In this document: one piece after another, positions 60,430 through 64,000 of the stretch
Position numbering within the stretch: the stretch's first letter is position 1
How the letters are laid out: each line of letters opens with the position of its first letter
Assembly: GCA_035533095.1 (NCBI GenBank)
Contig: DATLUM010000106.1
Span: 62,001 to 126,000, forward strand
DNA from: Acidimicrobiales bacterium
GTDB lineage: Bacteria > Actinomycetota > Acidimicrobiia > Acidimicrobiales > Palsa-688
Direction: 5' to 3'
DNA: 64,000 bases
The notes under the pieces: model-generated
Seen by the model: the letters and a program-made list of their open reading frames with translations, nothing else
What the model was told of the DNA's origin: nothing
Databases searched by the model: none
Program-made: the position numbers and the translations under genes

Positions 60430-62979
60430 ATGAGGGCTCTTCGAAGCTTCACAGTCCGGGCCCGCCTCCCTGAGGCCCTTGCGCCGCTTCAGGAGCTTGC
60501 TTTCAACCTCCGCTGGTCCTGGGACGACCGCACCCGTGACCTGTTCCGCTGGGTCGACCCCCAGATCTGGGAGCTGACGTTCCACGACCCGGTCCGGCTC
60601 TTGAGCCTCGTCGGCCGTTCACGCCTCGACCAGCTGGCAGCTGACCCCGGGTTCATGGGGCTGCTCGGCGAGATGCACGCTGATCTGCGTCGATATCTCG
60701 AAGCTCCGAGGTGGTTCCAGAACCGCTCGGTCAGCCCGTTGCGGAGCGTCGCCTACTTCTCGCCGGAGTTCGGCATCGCGGAGGCGTTGCCGCAGTACTC
60801 CGGCGGCCTGGGGGTGCTGGCCGGCGACCACCTCAAAGCTGCGAGCAGCCTCGGCCTTCCTCTAACCGGCGTCGGCATCATGTACCGGTTGGGCTACTTC
60901 CGCCAGCATCTCAACAGCGACGGCTGGCAGGAGGAGCGATACCCGGTCCTCGACCCGCACAGCATGGCGCTGGAGCTGGTGGACGGCGTGAGTGTGGAGG
61001 TGGACCTCGCGGGCTCGGTCCTGGCCGCGCAGGTTTGGCTGGCGAAGGTCGGCAGGGTGAAGCTCTACCTCCTCGACGCGGACGTCGAGTCCAACGACGA
61101 CGAGCTGCGCGCGGTGACCGACCGCCTCTACGGAGGCGGGTCTGAGCACCGGGTGCGGCAGGAGATCCTCCTCGGTATCGGTGGTGTCAGAGCCCTCGAA
61201 GCCCTCGGGGTCGAGCCGCAGGTGTTCCACACCAACGAGGGTCACGCCGGCTTCCTCGGCCTCGAGCGGATCCGCAAGCTCATCACCGAGCACGGGCTCA
61301 AATGGCACGAGGCAATCGAGGCTGTCCGCGCCGGCACGGTCTTCACGACGCACACCCCAGTGTCGGCCGGGATCGACCGCTTCCCTCGGGAGCTGATGGA
61401 GCGTTACTTCTCGTCGTGGGCGGAGGAATGCGGGGTCACCATCGACACGCTCATGGCGCTCGGCCACTTCCCGGGCGAGCTGCCGACGGAGCCGTTCAAC
61501 ATGGCGGTCATGGGCCTGCGCCTAGCGGGCAGGTCCAACGGTGTCGCCAAGCTTCACGGCCGGACGAGCCGGGAGATGTTCCAGGGCCTGTGGCCCCCCG
61601 TTCCGGTGGAGGAGACACCCATCGGGTCGGTGACCAACGGTGTCCACGGCCGCACCTGGGTGTCGTCGCAGATGGGCGACCTGTACTCGAAGTACGTCTC
61701 CCCTGCATGGGACGACGCCGGGCCCGACGAGTGGGACCGGATCGACGACGCCCGAGACGACGAGCTGTGGAGGGTTCGCGAGCAGGGCCGTGAGGCGCTG
61801 GTCAGTTTCGTGAGGGACCGTTTGCGCAAGTCGCTGTACGACCGCGGTGTGTCGGTGACCGACGCCGAGTGGGTCGACGAGGTGCTCGATCCCCGCTACC
61901 TGATCGTCGGGTTCTCCCGGCGCTTTGCGACCTACAAGCGCGCGACCCTGCTGCTGTCGCAGCCCGAACGCCTCCGCCGGCTACTGCTCGATGAGCACCG
62001 GCCTCTGCAGCTCGTCTTCGCCGGCAAGGCGCACCCGGCGGACGACCTCGGCAAGGACATGATTGCCCAGATCGTGAGGTTCTCCCGCGACCCCGCTGTG
62101 CGCCATCGCATCACGTTCATCGAGGATTACGACATAGCGGTCGCCCGCATGCTCTACCAAGGAAGCGATGTCTGGCTCAACACACCCCGGCGACCCATGG
62201 AGGCCAGCGGCACGAGCGGCGAGAAGGCAGCCCTCAACGGGGCGCTGAACTGCTCGATCCTCGACGGCTGGTGGGACGAGATGTTCGACGGGACGAACGG
62301 GTGGGCGATCTCATCCGCCGAGAGCATCACCGACCTGGCGCACCGCGACGAGACCGAGGCCAACAGCCTCTTCGAGATCCTCGAACGCCAGATCATTTCG
62401 CTCTTCTACGACAGGGCGGGCGCCCGCTTCCCACGTGGGTGGGTGACCCGCGTGAAGGCTTCAATCCGCTCCCTCGGCCCGAAGGTGATGGCATCGAGGA
62501 TGGTGCGGGATTACCTGACCGATCTTTACGAGCCGACGGCGCGACAGAGCGACCTCTTGGCCGACGACGGTTACGCCCGGGCCAGGTCGCTCGCCGACTG
62601 GAAGAAGCACGTGCTGGCAGCTTGGCAAGAGGTGAAGGTCGTCGATGTCGACGCGGACGTAGCGGGCACCGCCGTCGACCTCGGCGGCGAACGCCAGGTG
62701 ACCGTCGAGGTGAGTCTCGGATCCTTGAGCACCGGCGATGTGGCAGTCGAGCTCCTTCACGGCCCGGTCGCTCCGGGAGACGAGATCAGCGAACCGCAGG
62801 TGGTCCGATTGCAGCAGGAGGACCTGTCCGGCGCGGGCAGTCCGCGATCTGGGCTGGTGCGCTACCGCGGCGGTTTCCGCTGCGACACGGCAGGACGTCA
62901 CGGCTACACCGTCCGCATCGTTCCCCATCACCCCGACCTGGTCGCGCCGGTCGAGCTCGGCTGCGTCGCGTGGGCCTGA
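60430..62979 (+). CDS. glgP: Glycogen phosphorylase, alpha-glucan phosphorylase type
   Basis: This enzyme cuts glucose-1-phosphate from non-reducing ends of alpha-glucans. Seen: 849 residues; N-terminal DUF3417 region (LAFNLRWSWDDRTRDLFRW), YFSPEFGIAEALPQYSGGLG, TNEGHAGFL, and the PLP lysine in EASGTSGEKAALNG. It is the short mycobacterial/thermophile class without the allosteric N-terminus of GlgP from E. coli. ATG 60430. The 115-base divergent gap to glgE contains TTGACA at 60363-60368 but no matching -10 that I can see. Confidence 0.95.
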   Translation: MRALRSFTVRARLPEALAPLQELAFNLRWSWDDRTRDLFRWVDPQIWELTFHDPVRLLSLVGRSRLDQLAADPGFMGLLGEMHADLRRYLEAPRWFQNRSVSPLRSVAYFSPEFGIAEALPQYSGGLGVLAGDHLKAASSLGLPLTGVGIMYRLGYFRQHLNSDGWQEERYPVLDPHSMALELVDGVSVEVDLAGSVLAAQVWLAKVGRVKLYLLDADVESNDDELRAVTDRLYGGGSEHRVRQEILLGIGGVRALEALGVEPQVFHTNEGHAGFLGLERIRKLITEHGLKWHEAIEAVRAGTVFTTHTPVSAGIDRFPRELMERYFSSWAEECGVTIDTLMALGHFPGELPTEPFNMAVMGLRLAGRSNGVAKLHGRTSREMFQGLWPPVPVEETPIGSVTNGVHGRTWVSSQMGDLYSKYVSPAWDDAGPDEWDRIDDARDDELWRVREQGREALVSFVRDRLRKSLYDRGVSVTDAEWVDEVLDPRYLIVGFSRRFATYKRATLLLSQPERLRRLLLDEHRPLQLVFAGKAHPADDLGKDMIAQIVRFSRDPAVRHRITFIEDYDIAVARMLYQGSDVWLNTPRRPMEASGTSGEKAALNGALNCSILDGWWDEMFDGTNGWAISSAESITDLAHRDETEANSLFEILERQIISLFYDRAGARFPRGWVTRVKASIRSLGPKVMASRMVRDYLTDLYEPTARQSDLLADDGYARARSLADWKKHVLAAWQEVKVVDVDADVAGTAVDLGGERQVTVEVSLGSLSTGDVAVELLHGPVAPGDEISEPQVVRLQQEDLSGAGSPRSGLVRYRGGFRCDTAGRHGYTVRIVPHHPDLVAPVELGCVAWA

Positions 62980-63007
62980 AGCGACCCGGAGGCGACGACC
63001 CTTTCGG

Positions 63008-64000
63008 CTAGAGCCCCGCCAGGCCCATCAGCTGCTCGGCCGCCTCGTAGGGATCGACCTGCCGGCGGAGGAGCGCCTCACGCACCGGTTCCGCACGCCC
63101 GGCATATGCCAGGTCGTGCACCCGGATGCTGAGGTTCGACCTGATGACCCGTTCGAGCTCTGCGAGCAGGCGGCGCTCGCGGCGACGCAGTAGCTCGCCG
63201 CTCTCGTCCAGAAACCGTTTGTGATCGAGCACCGCCGACCACAGCGTGCGCAAACCCTGCTCCGAGTCCTCGCCGGCGGATGACGCGGCAGTCAGGATCA
63301 CGGGGGGACGCCACTCGCCCATCACCGTGTTCATGTCGAGCATGTTCTCGAGATCGCGCCGTGTCTCCGCGGCCCCCGGGCGGTCGGCCTTGTTGACCAC
63401 GAACACGTCGGCGACCTCGAGCAGGCCCGCCTTGCTTGCCTGAACAGCGTCGCCCCAACCGGGGTTCACCACGACCAGCGTCGTGTCCGCCTCGCCGGCG
63501 ATCTCGACTTCCACCTGTCCGACGCCGACGGTCTCGACGATGACGGTCTGCATCCCGATCGCGGAGAGGACCCGGATCGCCTCGGGGGCCGCCAGGGCCA
63601 GACCTCCCTGGTGGCCCCTCGACGCCATCGAACGGATGAACACACCTTCGTCGAGCGCGTGGCTCTGCATCCGTATGCGATCGCCGAGGATGGCACCTCC
63701 CGAAAAGGGCGACGACGGGTCCACGGCGAGGACACCCACCTTCGCTCCTCCTTCGCGCGCCAGCGTGATGAGACGGTCGGTGATGGTCGACTTGCCGGCT
63801 CCCGGAGCTCCAGTGATGCCCACGACATGCCCAGGATCTGACCCGGAAGGGAACGTGATCCGCCCCACCTCCCGCGCGACCGGCCCTCCGCGCTCGACGA
63901 GCGAGAGCAGGCGACCGGTCGCCACCCTGTCGCCGCGTCGCGCGGCGTCGAAGAGCGCAGCCGGGTCTCGCAGCCGGGAATCATGTTGCGCGCCGGCTCT
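63008..64000 (-). CDS. meaB: Methylmalonyl-CoA mutase-associated GTPase MeaB (5' end outside window)
   Basis: MeaB is a G3E GTPase that protects and reloads methylmalonyl-CoA mutase with adenosylcobalamin. Seen: Walker A GAPGAGKST, VDPSSPFSGGAILGDR, ETVGVGQ(V/S)E-type switch ETVGVGQVEVEIA, NKADRPG base motif, and a C-terminal dimerisation helix. A GTG at 63925 exists, but the same frame stays open to 64000 with DPAALFDAARRGDR, a convincing family N-terminus. I therefore treat the gene as cut by the window edge. It is convergent with glgP, 28 bases away. Its mutase partner lies at 15.5 kb. Confidence 0.9.
   Translation of the reverse strand, partial: RAGAQHDSRLRDPAALFDAARRGDRVATGRLLSLVERGGPVAREVGRITFPSGSDPGHVVGITGAPGAGKSTITDRLITLAREGGAKVGVLAVDPSSPFSGGAILGDRIRMQSHALDEGVFIRSMASRGHQGGLALAAPEAIRVLSAIGMQTVIVETVGVGQVEVEIAGEADTTLVVVNPGWGDAVQASKAGLLEVADVFVVNKADRPGAAETRRDLENMLDMNTVMGEWRPPVILTAASSAGEDSEQGLRTLWSAVLDHKRFLDESGELLRRRERRLLAELERVIRSNLSIRVHDLAYAGRAEPVREALLRRQVDPYEAAEQLMGLAGL

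Overview
The window is high-GC DNA with dense, ATGA/GTGA-coupled genes and many GTG/TTG starts. It looks like the chromosome of an actinobacterium. The GlgE glucan pathway, a wax-ester synthase, a PASTA kinase, sunset-domain and DUF4333-type proteins, and an IclR gene next to leuCD support this. A deep-branching class such as Acidimicrobiia is possible, but that is inference. There are no rRNA, tRNA, phage, plasmid, IS or CRISPR signatures, and no gap without a gene exceeds 300 bases.

Layout. (1) 1-6.2 kb: a minus-strand nucleotide-sugar block (GT2 glycosyltransferase, UDP-xylose synthase, UDP-glucose dehydrogenase, RmlD, RmlB, long-form RmlA) makes UDP-xylose and dTDP-rhamnose precursors; no rmlC is seen. 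(2) 6.3-15.5 kb: birA lies divergent to a biotin carboxylase/BCCP gene, which is coupled to a histidine-degradation run hutH-hutU-def-hutF-hutI. This run has no hutG, and a peptide-deformylase homologue sits where a formylglutamate deformylase would be needed. (3) 15.5-24 kb: methylmalonyl-CoA mutase catalytic subunit, a disulfide-less flavoprotein reductase, a lipoprotein, a rhodanese-ThiF fusion, nitroreductase, sirtuin, an unrecognised gene with a good promoter, an alpha/beta hydrolase and an IclR regulator. (4) 24-40 kb: an amino-acid biosynthesis region (leuCD, serA, an aminotransferase, serC, ilvBNC, ilvD) interrupted by a D,D-carboxypeptidase, an esterase and a wax-ester synthase/DGAT. 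ilvB is preceded by a textbook attenuator whose leader peptide has six consecutive Leu/Val/Ile codons. (5) 40-50.7 kb: gatCAB, an SCP2 protein, a PASTA Ser/Thr kinase, ligA, mnmA and a cysteine desulfurase. (6) 50.8-64 kb: a GalT-like transferase, an L,D-transpeptidase, the GlgE pathway operon glgE-treS-mak-glgB with divergent glgP, and a 5'-truncated meaB at the window edge.

Pathway logic. Histidine would go to urocanate, imidazolonepropionate, formimidoylglutamate and formylglutamate; the last step to glutamate is the open question. TreS and maltokinase turn trehalose into maltose-1-phosphate, GlgE polymerises it, GlgB branches the product and GlgP mobilises it. Cysteine desulfurase next to mnmA supplies sulfur for tRNA thiolation. 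The MCM subunit and MeaB belong to the same propionate/methylmalonyl-CoA route although 46 kb apart.

Non-coding layer. A palindromic element with core GAACCTCTT recurs at five gene borders. A hairpin with 22 of 24 pairs separates two convergent genes. Several short tandem repeats lie in intergenic gaps and one lies inside the start of gatB.
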